Assembly (NCBI RefSeq): GCF_000376785.1
Contig: NZ_AQXX01000118.1
Span: 16,025-80,024 of the forward strand
Direction: 5' to 3'
DNA length: 64,000 bases
Source of the DNA: Hahella ganghwensis DSM 17046
Lineage (GTDB): Bacteria; Pseudomonadota; Gammaproteobacteria; Pseudomonadales; Oleiphilaceae
Every line of letters starts with the position of its first letter. Positions within the stretch are counted from its first letter, which is position 1. Shown here piece by piece: positions 56,101 through 60,939 of the stretch. Position numbers and translations under genes: made by a program. The notes beneath the pieces were generated by a model, which made no database searches, was not told the origin of the DNA, and worked only from the letters and a program-made list of their open reading frames with translations.

Positions 56101-56135
56101 ATCGTCTGGAGCCCGCGTTGGTTACGCCAAGCTGA
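41196..56135 (+). CDS. Giant (4979-aa) type I secreted RTX protein with AvrE-like, protease-like and translocation-like modules
   Basis: Single open frame of 14.9 kb downstream of the secretion genes; GGGAG lies 7 nt before the ATG. No N-terminal signal peptide, as expected for type I export. Order read from the sequence: unique N-terminus (1-90); beta-propeller (about 95-860), then helical, beta-barrel-like and terminal segments resembling AvrE/DspE effectors (to about 1735); helical linker; YopT/C58-like protease candidate with C2234, H2335, D2354; hydrophobic Ala/Gly/Val segment (2857-2932) in a region recalling TcdA/TcdB pore-forming parts; degenerate RTX and beta regions (3100-3900); discoidin-like domain (4257-4404); calcium-binding GGxGxD repeats (about 4471-4640); C-terminal beta domain (4783-4950) that should hold the secretion signal. 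Likely a host-targeted toxin. Unlike MARTX it lacks a recognisable inositol-phosphate CPD. Confidence 0.9.
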   Translation: MTDYIRYLTNSDGQLIKLDWAGYPNNVTLQIYDPVSGNFVENTAASNSLRQYLDAVFESINQTVRSHKDIQSIHVEFDGSTPKFSAQVVKHYTGAQLYKNQEILYFNSEGIKSRSDFRHTSTHMDVAADGTVVSFSEGENKFRFVSSSGVASTVRTSVKVRDVKIINGKGDSKLVWALTKYGTLEVTSFDAEGNLDLVASNAMFDFFNGSNANYIAIHTDNTGRAYALDKQGYLHVYSDNEQLTAMYKSAEPVVDLSGLSKLSHGRLTIDAEGRLTFVGMKKNGALTGSPLTANVHQQIKTNNLDLVSGKVSVSSDHHYLLKDGALFQKLGDQDWKASDYSGLKNLQRNEDGTAIALEGSDSVLKLSSDGTVTRHRFDVPGAYLLDAQSKDGITFGLDSDGLLHFAGSINGTLDVSGIPNMEGTLSSFVIKAGTVFASTSEGQLVRFNVPTVSGDQSVTAGSVIAGTGASGADARNVVQVQIGPGGDIVTLNDQGSTANGIGGSNGYQYQTFNPADQTFNPIVDASFRGFNKATGFDDYGLIVTDAGRRFTLYDGVVYMHDQRSDSWLATNAQDIKKLKLGADGHLYALKHDGYLAQLNDLGFTATTGVQAPARGDQNVYVAKAVFLGEGVNEFAVSASGSVYFLDQDGGYQKLDITDEKYGTISRLAEESASAPHVSLNINDLPVGIEAAVHTAREESGRVWLMDNRQRLFYSDSVNGPYEWVDVGRIENADRFGLLEGGRVYVATTDGKKKFFDQYSWMEVAAADPVDASPEVQGTSSTKSMAVAGDGTLWAISDEGKLFRKGTESGAAWQEVTPDSHRNIAPFQKLKTLADGTVVGKTSEGKLYRQGPDGNWAQAYQDSTTTDFDALFDQLSFSRFKHEYQVLFFGASDPASSLFGYKLKKHHLTSALSQDIPAVGTQSNRLKKFNDWSAAHFRYHSTNARAGHHDDISKAKQEIKDSFRVLLSRPPEFLENQIDSGIKSRLDDFKAKMDGEHADAIKRIRKLINLDLDDGNLNPDWSKTSAFQEFKALFHPNRVNSNSNAIYRLYEYRKSAFGSGDGVAAQLKSLLDAGVYMPPDGGDASALVGKLVHDTALLHQLREATLLAQISVNNGTAVEEAKATLDVAVEAAETSQKESAIGKLGKGNFNSLDRADRYFKTIDYLLGGLKNDKSKLTRALTRQGAVKDHVSHRYVNLINTMKDGESLSLDAGWKLGAELGAGWSHAPGFTPVAPFQFGFAGIAGKVAAGGGNKYKLVVKKTAEGVDIDIAFDRAFDITPSISGSVGAGAGLSAVGAGTLSASAGASATVGYKFAATQTEKVTLTIAKDDKGTIQSTLDKLLKGTIDPYELLEISKKGAAYSGSNQTHSVDFSGTVGAGLSLGANSPLNTGDRQVRNAATLTIGALGLDANIFKAKKEARLTYKDGQDLSREYIDKRGFFNSIGLSFTPVSLTAGSALRDFDADPAFDHDGNSATPTQNLANARGDLGRSVTGVSYKFSKSWDRMESNFLPKDGYKLEAGESGVNKVTWSIDIQKTSRLFDQPKVKALLEALPEVKEQLIKLASFTTPKNRANIKSVLSQLAGRPGVDAAELAELNKYSDFLAKGDKKKFRKALAKFAKQHPELSGDTGALKNSLGTSFWSKTQQPISIALELTPEALVRLNSYTSNEGDYQLFVNRIAQDANNFRISSFSVTEKHAYSTTGGLDALILKFSSDASLALEKKTADIKVFYSDGAMVADLENKVRQLARADKSSVSDSDVRDGIDRKVNALVEIINTRFGHLDAPEKTAAISAIQSLVNQPFDTTDVTGTIKKLRSLAAVTDPSIPENKPTFTYSGDRLVENQSGFNQQLRNFKGLVRSGGEAMLTGLSNPAEEIALGQTVQSAQKAARQVILDSYRADMDINQVVGAQSDADSAFKEAIRTNSGTGDLNFADRIRMMFEVNGQGQLAGSPADFAQLRQELTSMVSEEAVSQLQAIYDTHQSNLEELVTSDLWTLYTDGSTDLVEMHHGQIYYSVQDSEGNITKIVKVPHAVIKRIVQQEGMAILDAMANGHTGNFFLQEGSLDDNALNVLASQPLVARPGEGFSSSEHLANPRQSGYQGNHVVGILEAIDEGRLYISDLNAAQEYVLAEFFPSQNGESFDSSRVYSLLLDGESFNEFRHVIDLATRGDVSIELDTNDRGATLVEKVIDWQTMTRETSAATSDIVNAARNRGTDVRLRQAPQSLYLGAGDNAPNGRCVGIGLGYLHMLSQGTGSQASEAFLDALVTSAAISDTMHQDRDISTTEFAQNTDFRLLIDELHQTGGQNALTQRGQQTLEAVFADLSASSGNKYLVLNTSNHSLQLARKSVNGTDRFFFYDPNIGRLEAATAEGLRSTVQAVLDQAGGSLGQSLAEYYELDTAGFNVSEFHPAESDQLQAFRHLNDLVMTDGFQTESSRMASLGLVTLDGITVSAGALYQAGVLVDGGRISKETLTELINGENGGLSRLKFDRNGIEAFYTGTATEGEKAAVAKLLKKRLLQESGDIESVFLRGNEGFVAEGAVGYGDLAKDIAEVINSSVSDSLVVSSTFKGQLELALENHKQGQLAQTLQSRFGLSDADAQSVSELASLSERLTDFSAEDFAALREKYPHLNDRQRLEIAATDSLQKAVRGLDGANDVINMAEWTSTDAQRYLIDKGILAYGRAEPLNPQAIGKIIKNGTHTDVLRMVTAMMKLDPGLSEGIYRTLQGQEDAGLRQLGQSLESNHRPSKLSKAVDSGGNVFNTFETLNAIRAVISDWSKMSVRDKALTLTELVGGVALPTVVSKGISQAFKAAGSALGTVGKTVKAGVLDLVLAPVSLTAIGLQWKDFWNNGGDTGSYEYKSLVANTVITSVSLAASVALTGVSIAASVSAAVAGTTVAAAAAAGSTLAAIASAAGPIGIAIGAAAFLVNGIVQGALQIAEYDDYFDNVGDKVHQFFAAWIGIETDGMKKAKARKQGEEAANAMETSLLENWNETKQFLSDLFAKNGHKYLNVSNRTYNVEYGIIQSSGEWKHLLQQNTHYTDLERISSDLIADGSTVWAELGARPSETILGDSQRKNLFNLDDTTELNRVTGGDKQDAFNLTAGAQVNGVDGGAGTDTLIWDASGKKVDINTAVSQAAIIDCQYAWDLGREVDLGQSMSITSIENISVVNAKHDSVIRGGDEDNLLDVSVAGNGYADVYGGAGANVYVLNQGIKAHSVSDDTFLWKAGSDAQIYLEQGDGTQVAFIELPYHYDKVSVNKYGPRLEISGPDGGEVRIYEVSNNKILQFKDKSGSVFSLNLPSEYDAAGNRLYPMSMDRISKSFVFSEHTGSSGAEPEYLYGDQAVSNYRFREGSGHFVIEPRTQRIMTISLDVAATDIRYRYAGTSLILEHVKDGKNIKLELTHYQTQKHQMQVYANSSGDENAVPMFLNLPESGSGDIGLEHVAQGAASTNEATDALLSVQRVSDGDAVNLQGSANNRRYVVKASEASSLSINVSNVAYLRVGDDLLVYDGNTVNAENGLQSLVHLRVERYFAEGNSSDLTINGGLVSAAGINSGLTGHMGTDGNDRFFANGSLSRAGGNGEDLYEVDMSGNKTYVIDNYARDGKYDKLRFYGVPDVKNLILTSEGSDVILGYGNSRVVLKNYNQDAESRHLTVETYHGSDVSFEYTLPAVISDSVYYYELDNEEYQRVKLFNSDKPHLIDIPPGTHQKAYIEISDNINTYAKEVLGNDLKLTSADGSEQIYLKNYYAWPKAISGFVWGGDGTPRNPGEYHHDTVLPEGNYLYDSLLEVGVEPELVVRYANADVTASEARQIVAHRNNDFLAEASRNQYGAQSFPEAYYGAYDKFAVHTTVNKRRWESPYILDQMDSSSARGFRVQIKQDGKFSVDIRSNRYSYSVELASTPNTQWAYPDELSGELLIGVEPYDGNVRIWHDKYGLIAYANSISEFREAYRDGRNAANPRELYESSGTLYLGDADALMSNGMDFTEGFQILEDDFSAEVAKKRLIVEGIPGLTPELIDQLVDAQGMTSANDIGNAIAYMNRGLLDPVLIKRFNDVLRSSEGSKAREHIQTNNLDTAYVNLLREQGADADFLLAVIGSGLDIFTAQQYLAAGVNHSNVETVKGLINETAVSNSAEVVKKAMIITGYHEHAAEELAAVMAAQVLSQHSRIETFFRMGIKDGALIRKYIEADVSASELINGNRTHEQYRNGNRSDLISVSVSQDLTTTSSSTRYFVRYDFIDDDSKIRKGDLLETEAARELAGTGAIGSEYLGASSTWSGKSNPINLVDGFTQNRESTAWATSEESVTLNGNTWIEFSLTEKIAVTGFNLISQGGNGSTMTFKVQAQNKLGQWIDVAPSFGWAPGSGEATRHVDINNQGLPFSKYRLVGLAGTYADSLWLKEVTFDTQALTNGIGSHEEPSGETPITEPATPVVLPEILDITEDDDAIRLTTGQQRDIDALDGHDLIVDFDGTPADAEETFHGGNGDDRILSGIGRDLLYGDAGDDQLFGGGGNDLLNGGEGDDHLEGGTGSDLLQGGKGSDALIDYQFEPGNLYGNDLQGGEGDDVVRGAGRLDGGAGSDYLLGSDQDDKLYANASGVDLDTESNFLSGFAGNDQLTGSNSQDMLDGGTGDDLMQGGGGDDVYVIGVGEGHDRIEESGGNDQIRFVGDTLSQVNIWFSRDGQDLLLQIGSSASVAGSEAVSSQRIVNYFAGDAYKVERLLLKDYELGRTSVEQLVSYMSGKQRFDFSAVAGATGRSIAQEINRLWGAPEANATSADVVSGERIDIINASFEDKVLSQDYALDRDVPGWTISGYNTASFKDENNNATHSGASDGSNLIQVDDSGSISQILSETFDASADYQMKVDLATWKYGYASDMSIRLWAGSSIVGEVTMTASELQQNLGYGQWKTLTMDIDGSMSEAADGGDLRVELSSNPEGGGYSNKFFADNVRLAKLTGAMATFDSGAEADGGSHQAIYRLEPALVTPS
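41478..43775 (+). other. Beta-propeller section of the toxin (AvrE-like, residues ~95-860)
   Basis: Repeated units of ~40-60 residues with the pattern D-G-x-L-(Y/F/H)-...-W, for example ALDKQGYLHVYSD, DSDGLLHFAGS, LLKDGALFQKLGDQDW, SDEGKLFRKGTESGAAW and TSEGKLYRQGPDGNW. These are the blades of a WD40/AvrE-type propeller. In AvrE/DspE effectors a propeller of this kind precedes the channel-forming half. Confidence 0.65.
43776..46400 (+). other. AvrE/DspE-like C-terminal half in the toxin (residues ~860-1735)
   Basis: Helical part with LKSLLDAGVYMPPDG and KLVHDTALLHQLRE, recalling the AvrE/DspE 'L.aGV...' and 'LLLDTv.L.eL' segments. Then MKDGESLSLDAGW (DspE has a similar 'GESLTLS') opens a glycine-rich beta-strand stretch (about 1211-1424; GSVGAGAGLSAVGAGTL, TKVTL-like strands, GTIDPYELLE). 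The end, NNFRISSFSVTEKHAYSTT... LDALILKFSSDASLALEKK.. DIKVFYSDG, parallels the C-terminal NNxRxxSxSVxxS... region of DspE. Assignment is by memory of the family. Confidence 0.65.
47640..48420 (+). other. YopT/C58-like cysteine-protease candidate in the toxin (residues ~2150-2410)
   Basis: Cys2234 in APNGRCVGIGLGYLHML, His2335 in LNTSNHSLQLA and Asp2354 in RFFFYDPNIG. C-H spacing is 101 and H-D spacing 19, close to the spacings of the YopT/AvrPphB (C58) family (roughly 115 and 15), with the expected hydrophobic strand before each catalytic residue. It may be a second effector or an autoprocessing protease. Confidence 0.6.
49764..49992 (+). other. Long hydrophobic segment in the toxin (residues ~2857-2932), translocation-like
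   Basis: About 75 residues almost without charge (VSLAASVALTGVSIAASVS, then Ala/Gly runs and GPIGIAIGAAAFLVNGIVQG), enough for three to four hairpin membrane helices. It is the only such stretch in the protein and lies after the effector-like modules, as in the pore-forming region of large clostridial toxins and Mcf/PaTox-type toxins. Confidence 0.6.
53964..55115 (+). other. Discoidin-like domain and RTX repeat block of the toxin
   Basis: Residues ~4257-4404 read as an F5/8 type C (discoidin) beta-sandwich (YLGASSTWSGKSNPINLVDG, AWATSEESVTLNGNTWIEF, the latter close to the family's WIEFDL motif), usually a glycan- or lipid-binding module. Residues ~4471-4640 carry about twelve GGxGxDxxx calcium-binding nonapeptides in two clusters (GGNGDDRIL, GGGGNDLLN, GGEGDDHLE, GGTGSDLLQ ...). 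Confidence 0.8.
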
Positions 56136-56157
56136 GTATCAATATGGTCTGCCAATA

Positions 56158-56179
56158 AAGCGCCGGAGTTCCGGCGCTT
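56158..56179 (+). terminator. Terminator of the toxin gene
   Basis: Perfect 9-bp stem AAGCGCCGG / CCGGCGCTT with loop AGTT, 23 nt after the toxin stop, followed by CCTCTCATT. The hairpin is strong but the T-run is poor. Confidence 0.7.
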
Positions 56180-56298
56180 CCTCTCATTAGTTCTGCATTC
56201 AGGTTGTGTCTAATGCTTGAAGCGGCCCTGCAAATACGAAGAAATTAACGGGTCGAGAATCAAGGAAGAAAATTGAAATATTGCGAATTCTTTAAACG

Positions 56299-56335
56299 TT
56301 CAAAATAATCGATTAAAAGAATCGAATTATTTGAA
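56299..56335. promoter_or_regulatory. Imperfect inverted repeat upstream of the copper-radical oxidase gene
   Basis: TTCAAAATAATCGATT (56299-56314) and AATCGAATTATTTGAA (56320-56335) pair with single-base bulges around a 5-nt spacer. It sits ~100 bp before the oxidase start in AT-rich DNA, suggesting an operator; no regulator is adjacent. Confidence 0.35.
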
Positions 56336-56435
56336 CTAATTCTCCATTCGGTTTTCTAAGAAGTTCTCATGTTAGCTAACAAAAAGAATAAGCGGCATGA
56401 GTAAACTATGAAGTTAACATTATGGAGTTTTACAC

Positions 56436-58415
56436 GTGAAAATACGTGAAATTATAGTAGGTACCGGCATTGTCGTGACCTCACAAATCGTGCTCGCTGA
56501 AATACCGGCAGGTTTGTTCAATCTTGCCGGCAAGGATAGTGGGCTCTGTTTCCAGAAAACCGAGGCAATGGGGTTGGTTCAGCAGGCATGTTATGACGAA
56601 TCACTGTTATGGAGCGCCCAGCAAGATCCTGACGGGAGTTATCGTTTGGCAACTAATATCGGGGAGCAGCAATACTGTCTGAATGTTCCTGGCACTGCAG
56701 GTGCCGACGTCAGGCTGGGCGACTGCCGGGTAACCAAACCACTGTATATCAATCCCTTGAGAGATGGCTATAAGGTGATCGAAAGCGGAACAGGGCTTTG
56801 TCTGAATATTGCCGGTAATAGACTTGCTGCAGGTGCAAAGCTGATTCAGTTCGATTGTACGACGGGCGATAACGAAAAACTCGATTTCATGCCGGCGGCT
56901 AAGACCGCTGTCGGGGAGTGGGGAGATAAGTTTGAGCTTGGTCTGGTGGCAATTGCATCCGCCATTCTGCCTAACGGAGAACTACTGTTCTGGTCAGGAT
57001 CTACACCAATCAGTTTCCATGGTGATGACATCACCTATACAGGAACGTTCAATCCCAAAGGCGAGGGTGATGGGCTTTCTCATTATGTGGTGAAAGATAC
57101 CTATGAGATGTTCTGTCCTGCCACGGTGATGGATCAGGATGGTTCGCTGTTGATTATGGGAGGGGGCGGAAAACAAACCAAGCGCGATTATGTGGTTTCC
57201 TATGATGCGGACGCTAACAAGTGGGTCAGGGAAAATGATCTCGTGATACCTCGTTGGTACAACAGCGCCGTAATTTTGGGGGATGGGTCTGTATTCACTG
57301 TTGGTGGAGACGGTGATGGTGACCCCATTCACACCAATATGGAGCAGCTCGGTGAAATCTGGAACCCTGTTACCCGTGAGTTCAAGCTCCTGACCGGAAC
57401 AAAGGACATTGGTGCGCAGAAGTCTCAATATTTCCAGAATATTGGGAATTCGGACTACGGAGTGGCCCGTGCGCAATATTACCGCAAGCTCGCGGTCATG
57501 CACGATGGAAGTATATTGGAATATGCGCCTTATCGAGAGTTTGTGCGTCATACTGTTGACGGTGAAGGCAGCTCTATACTGACCAATACTGGACGCTTGG
57601 ACGGGCCGAAATACATCCAGGGCGCCACCAATGTTCAGTACAGTGCTGATAAAGTGCTTTTGATGGGGGGGAATGAAAAGTTCGGCATTGAAGACTATGC
57701 GGATGATAAGGGGGAGATCGACACGCTTCCGTCTCTATACTCCGTCTATGAAATTGATCTGAAAACCGGTCAGTCCGTTCGCAAGGAAAATATGCATCAT
57801 GCCAGGTATTACGCCAACTCAGTGGTGATGCCGGACGGCAAGGTTTTTACAGTAGGCGGTTCTCGGGACAGCCATCTGTTTGACACCAGTGAAGCGGTCT
57901 ATACACCGGAAATTTATGATCCGGCGTCGGACGAGTGGACTGAAGTGGCGCAGCATCAAGAGCCAAGAAATTACCACTCAACCGCGGTCCTGCTTCCGGA
58001 CGGAAGAATCTGGGTCGGCGGTGGCGGTGCTTGTGGCGCAAATTGTGAATTCAATTACACCACTGCAGAGATCTATAGTCCTCCATACCTGTTCAAGGGC
58101 GAGCGCCCGGAAGTAAGCCTTATCACTACTGGGCCAACCGGATACGACGGAGAAACCGGGTATAATCAACAATTCGATTTTCGTTCAGAGCAGGCCATCA
58201 GCTCGGTATCGTTAATCCGTTTGTCTGCAGTCACCCATTCCTCCAATACCGATCAGCGACGCATCGAATTGGAAATGAATGCCCTGGGCAACGATTTCTA
58301 TCGAGTGACCACACCATTAAGCTCCAATATCGCGCCCCCAGGCTACTACATGCTGTTCGCGCTCAATGAGAATGGTGTACCATCGGAAGCCAAAATGGTG
58401 AAGCTGGCCAATTGA
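56436..58415 (+). CDS. Secreted copper-radical oxidase (galactose/glyoxal-oxidase family) with ricin-type lectin domain
   Basis: 659 aa, GTG start with GGAG 8 nt upstream. Signal peptide 1-21 (ends IVLAE). Residues ~25-150 form a ricin B-type lectin domain (repeated Q-x-W/CLN-like units: GLCFQKTE, QYCLNVPG, GLCLNIAG). Residues ~165-560 form a kelch-type propeller and ~565-659 a DUF1929 C-terminal domain. The Cys-Tyr cofactor and copper ligands of galactose oxidase are all present: C227 (EMFCPATVMDQDG), Y275 (PRWYNSAVI), Y513-H514 (NYHSTAVLLPDGR) and H601 (VTHSSNTDQRR). The Trp stacked on the cofactor in galactose oxidase (W290) falls on a Gly here (FTVGGDGDG), so the substrate is probably not galactose. 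It makes hydrogen peroxide outside the cell. Confidence 0.87.
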   Translation: MKIREIIVGTGIVVTSQIVLAEIPAGLFNLAGKDSGLCFQKTEAMGLVQQACYDESLLWSAQQDPDGSYRLATNIGEQQYCLNVPGTAGADVRLGDCRVTKPLYINPLRDGYKVIESGTGLCLNIAGNRLAAGAKLIQFDCTTGDNEKLDFMPAAKTAVGEWGDKFELGLVAIASAILPNGELLFWSGSTPISFHGDDITYTGTFNPKGEGDGLSHYVVKDTYEMFCPATVMDQDGSLLIMGGGGKQTKRDYVVSYDADANKWVRENDLVIPRWYNSAVILGDGSVFTVGGDGDGDPIHTNMEQLGEIWNPVTREFKLLTGTKDIGAQKSQYFQNIGNSDYGVARAQYYRKLAVMHDGSILEYAPYREFVRHTVDGEGSSILTNTGRLDGPKYIQGATNVQYSADKVLLMGGNEKFGIEDYADDKGEIDTLPSLYSVYEIDLKTGQSVRKENMHHARYYANSVVMPDGKVFTVGGSRDSHLFDTSEAVYTPEIYDPASDEWTEVAQHQEPRNYHSTAVLLPDGRIWVGGGGACGANCEFNYTTAEIYSPPYLFKGERPEVSLITTGPTGYDGETGYNQQFDFRSEQAISSVSLIRLSAVTHSSNTDQRRIELEMNALGNDFYRVTTPLSSNIAPPGYYMLFALNENGVPSEAKMVKLAN

Positions 58416-58730
58416 CTTGATAGGCTCCTGAGGGAGTGAATCGGTAAAACTGAATTCATTGCAAAATGAAGCAAAAGGCCAGGGAGTTCGGCCTTTTTGT
58501 GATCGCTTCTTTTTACGTGTGGGCTTCTTCACTAGGCACTTCAATAGCCTAGTTGTATCTGTGGTGGTGGCAATGATTTACTCTAAGATTAATTGTCGAG
58601 GCACTAATATCTCTCATCCACTTCAGATTATTAATGCGCAGTGCTTGCCTTGCATTTGGTTTATAGGGGTAATGATAATAAATCATGACTGGTTATGAAC
58701 TGAAGGCTTCAATAGTATGTGAGCATGTAA
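58416..58730. other. Intergenic region with terminator, no gene recognised
   Basis: Contains the oxidase terminator at 58473-58498 and AT-rich DNA that probably holds the promoter of the next two small genes. No credible coding frame was seen. Confidence 0.4.
58473..58498 (+). terminator. Intrinsic terminator of the copper-radical oxidase gene
   Basis: AAAAGGCC / GGCCTTTT stem with a 9-nt loop and a run of five T (58494-58498), ~60 nt after the oxidase stop. The A-run also allows activity on the opposite strand. Confidence 0.8.
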
Positions 58731-59039
58731 GTGACACGTTTTTTGAGATTGATTCAATCTTGTAAGGGTGCTTTGGCTGTGAATCAGAAGGTAAAAGTAG
58801 AGTACATCCTCAATAGTAAACCTGTGGGGATATTCGTGCGTGTACTCGACGACAAAAAATTTGCTTTAGGCTCAACACCTACACTTGGTGGTTGCGCCAT
58901 TAAAAAATCAATAAGTCAGCCGCGGGCTCTTAAAAAAGACGGTGGTCCTGATCTGGATGTGTTTTGTTTCTATCTTAAAAATGACAATGACAAAAGTGTA
59001 TTTGTCATTGGGAGTGTCGTTGAGCTTGTGCCGGAGTAA
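58731..59039 (+). CDS. Hypothetical small protein
   Basis: 102 aa from a GTG; a GTG at 58779 (VNQKVKVEY) would give 86 aa and a more protein-like N-terminus. Predicted mostly beta (KVKVEYILNSKPVGIFVRVLDDK, SVFVIGSVVELVPE), no signal peptide, no family recognised. The following gene begins 4 nt after its stop, so they form a two-gene unit, possibly a secreted protein and its partner. Confidence 0.45.
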   Translation: MTRFLRLIQSCKGALAVNQKVKVEYILNSKPVGIFVRVLDDKKFALGSTPTLGGCAIKKSISQPRALKKDGGPDLDVFCFYLKNDNDKSVFVIGSVVELVPE

Positions 59040-59043
59040 CTAC

Positions 59044-59409
59044 ATGAAAATACTTTTCACCTGTATTGCTATTCTATTCTCCCAAGCAGTGCTCGCTGGC
59101 AACTGGGTGGAAGTCAAAGGTGGCGCTGCACCGGTGGAGGTAGAGCCTTCGGTATTGGAGGCGGCACTTTGGGAATATATTGCTACTCATTCGGATCAGG
59201 AATTCCAGCATAAGGATAGTTATACCTATCAATATCAGGCGGTTAATGATCATGGAATACGCATAAATGCAATGTGCGGCAGTTCGGGGCATTGGGATCT
59301 TTCTGAGGGCTTTGTCGGTGTTATGGATGGCGGTACATGTTTCTTTCGGGCAACCTATGATTTCAAGCTTAATGCTGTCGTGTGGTTCAGAGTGAATGGT
59401 GTGGCTTAG
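59044..59409 (+). CDS. Small secreted protein, unknown
   Basis: 121 aa. A clear signal peptide (MKILFTCIAILFSQAVLAG, cleavage after ALA) precedes a ~102-residue mature domain with two cysteines (AMCGSS and GGTCFF) that could form a disulfide, and several aromatic strands (WDLSEGFVGVMDGGTCFFRATYDF). No family recognised. Translationally close to the upstream hypothetical gene. The ATG at 59044 is taken because it opens the signal peptide. Confidence 0.6.
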   Translation: MKILFTCIAILFSQAVLAGNWVEVKGGAAPVEVEPSVLEAALWEYIATHSDQEFQHKDSYTYQYQAVNDHGIRINAMCGSSGHWDLSEGFVGVMDGGTCFFRATYDFKLNAVVWFRVNGVA

Positions 59410-59465
59410 GTTTCCGCTGCGTAATGAATGAGTCATTTCCAGTATTCGCACTAGTCGATTCTGAA

Positions 59466-59870
59466 CTAAAACGGGTCTTTATTTTTGGGGTAGTCCGCCA
59501 GAATATAGTTTTCACCACAGGTCTTACACCTGGTTGTAACTGTCAATTTATAGTTCACAAGGTAGCTGCACGCGTTGATCAACTTGGGCAGAAATTTGTA
59601 TAAGCCGTATAGGATAACGAGCCCCCCAGTCCCTCTGCGCGCTAATTCATTTGATCCAGGGTCTTCAAAAAAGGATTTTACAAAAATAGCTGAAATACCC
59701 CACGCAATTATTCCCAATACTGAAAGGAAGAACCCCAGAAGAATTGCAAGGCCTACCGAGTCTATGATGCTTGCCCTGTAGTAAATTCTGGGGATTAAAG
59801 TCTTGTCACAACATTTCTGCATGATTCGGTTCTTTGTTTTGCGTCGCTCTTGTGCAATTCGCGGAAGCAT
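59466..59870 (-). CDS. Small membrane protein with C-terminal CxxC motif
   Basis: 134 aa. A basic N-terminus precedes two hydrophobic helices (about residues 37-62: SVGLAILLGFFLSVLGIIAWG; and 78-95). The C-terminal soluble tail carries TRCKTCGENYIL, a CxxC pair that may bind zinc or be redox active. No family recognised. An internal ATG (residue 16) is an alternative start. Confidence 0.5.
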   Translation of the reverse strand: MLPRIAQERRKTKNRIMQKCCDKTLIPRIYYRASIIDSVGLAILLGFFLSVLGIIAWGISAIFVKSFFEDPGSNELARRGTGGLVILYGLYKFLPKLINACSYLVNYKLTVTTRCKTCGENYILADYPKNKDPF

Positions 59871-59926
59871 GTGCTACGCCAGTGATCCGAATTCTACATG
59901 AAAATATTCGCCGACAAACCTTTCCT

Positions 59927-60865
59927 CTAAGCTGTTGCCATCCGCTTAATAGTGCCCTGGTTATATTCCTCCAGGCACCAGTTAGTTAGGACGTTAAGAT
60001 AGTCGTCCCCTGCATCTTCAGAGGAAAAGTGGGAGGCATTTTCAAAGATGACCAATTTGCTCAGTGGAATCTGTGAGGATAAATAGCTGGCGTTGCTGAC
60101 ATCAACGTAGGGATCAAGTTTTCCCCAGGTGATCAATGTGGGCACCTTGATGCCCAGGAGGCGATTCTGAATCCAGGAGAGATCCATGCTATAAGAGCCG
60201 AAATAGCTCATGGCGCACCGATGGCTTTGGAGGTCATGAGTGATGTCATAATACTCTTTGATCGCACGTTTGGTGGGGCGATATCTCTTATAGCCGTCTT
60301 TTACTGCGGTCATGAAATTGGCTCTCATCACGGCTTTTTTGTTAGGTCCTTTCGCCAGCCACCTGACGAAACCTAATTTGATTACGGCCGTTAATATTGG
60401 TGCCATTTTGGGCGGATAGCTGCCTGGACCGTCAAAAATATTGATACTCTCAAATCGCTCAGGATGCCGGATGGCAGCGGCCAGTGTGATGGGGACTCCC
60501 ACATCAGGACCTACCAGATGAGCTTTCTGAATGCCAAAGTGATCCATGACCTGAATCACGGTTTGGCTTAGCTTTCTGGGCGACATGTCGCTTTCGTCGG
60601 CTTTTGTTAGACCAAACCCTGGGATATCAAAGGCCAGAAGGTCAAAATCTCGGGAAAGTTTTTCCCAGAAAGTCTCCCAGATCCGAATGCTTTGAGGTAA
60701 TCCGTTAAGCAGTATCAAAGTGGGCGCATTCTCTTTGATATGGCGAACATATCGGATGTTGAACTTCCCGACAAATTCATACTGTGGTGCGAAGTGATCG
60801 ACGCTAGAGTCTATCAGATGCGACGCGTTTTCTTTTAATGCCTGGTTTAATAATGAGAGGGTCAT
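59927..60865 (-). CDS. Alpha/beta hydrolase with Asp nucleophile (dehalogenase/epoxide-hydrolase-like)
   Basis: 312-aa cytoplasmic hydrolase. Oxyanion region LLNGLPQSIRIWETF replaces the usual HGxP. The nucleophile elbow is LVGPDVGVPITLAA, with D121 where lipases have Ser; this is the haloalkane-dehalogenase/epoxide-hydrolase type. The acid is likely the Asp in TWGKLDPYVD, and the catalytic His is in ENASHFSSEDAG near residue 284. The cap domain (about 150-215) is small and basic. It is divergent from an HxlR regulator that probably controls it through the palindrome between them. Substrate unknown; both hydrolysis of an epoxide and of a haloalkane are possible. Confidence 0.8.
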   Translation of the reverse strand: MTLSLLNQALKENASHLIDSSVDHFAPQYEFVGKFNIRYVRHIKENAPTLILLNGLPQSIRIWETFWEKLSRDFDLLAFDIPGFGLTKADESDMSPRKLSQTVIQVMDHFGIQKAHLVGPDVGVPITLAAAIRHPERFESINIFDGPGSYPPKMAPILTAVIKLGFVRWLAKGPNKKAVMRANFMTAVKDGYKRYRPTKRAIKEYYDITHDLQSHRCAMSYFGSYSMDLSWIQNRLLGIKVPTLITWGKLDPYVDVSNASYLSSQIPLSKLVIFENASHFSSEDAGDDYLNVLTNWCLEEYNQGTIKRMATA

Positions 60866-60939
60866 TGGCTTGTCTCGTTTTTGTTAGTTTAAAAAATCGC
60901 AGCCAGGAAAAGATCTGAAAGATCCCTGTTTAGCCTTGA

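Noticed and set aside
41196..56135. Calling the giant protein a classical MARTX toxin
   Set aside because: The two-ATPase secretion set is MARTX-like, but I see no conserved MARTX N- and C-terminal 18-20-residue repeat arrays, no inositol-hexakisphosphate CPD motif and no rtxC/rtxH genes. The N-terminal section is AvrE-like instead.
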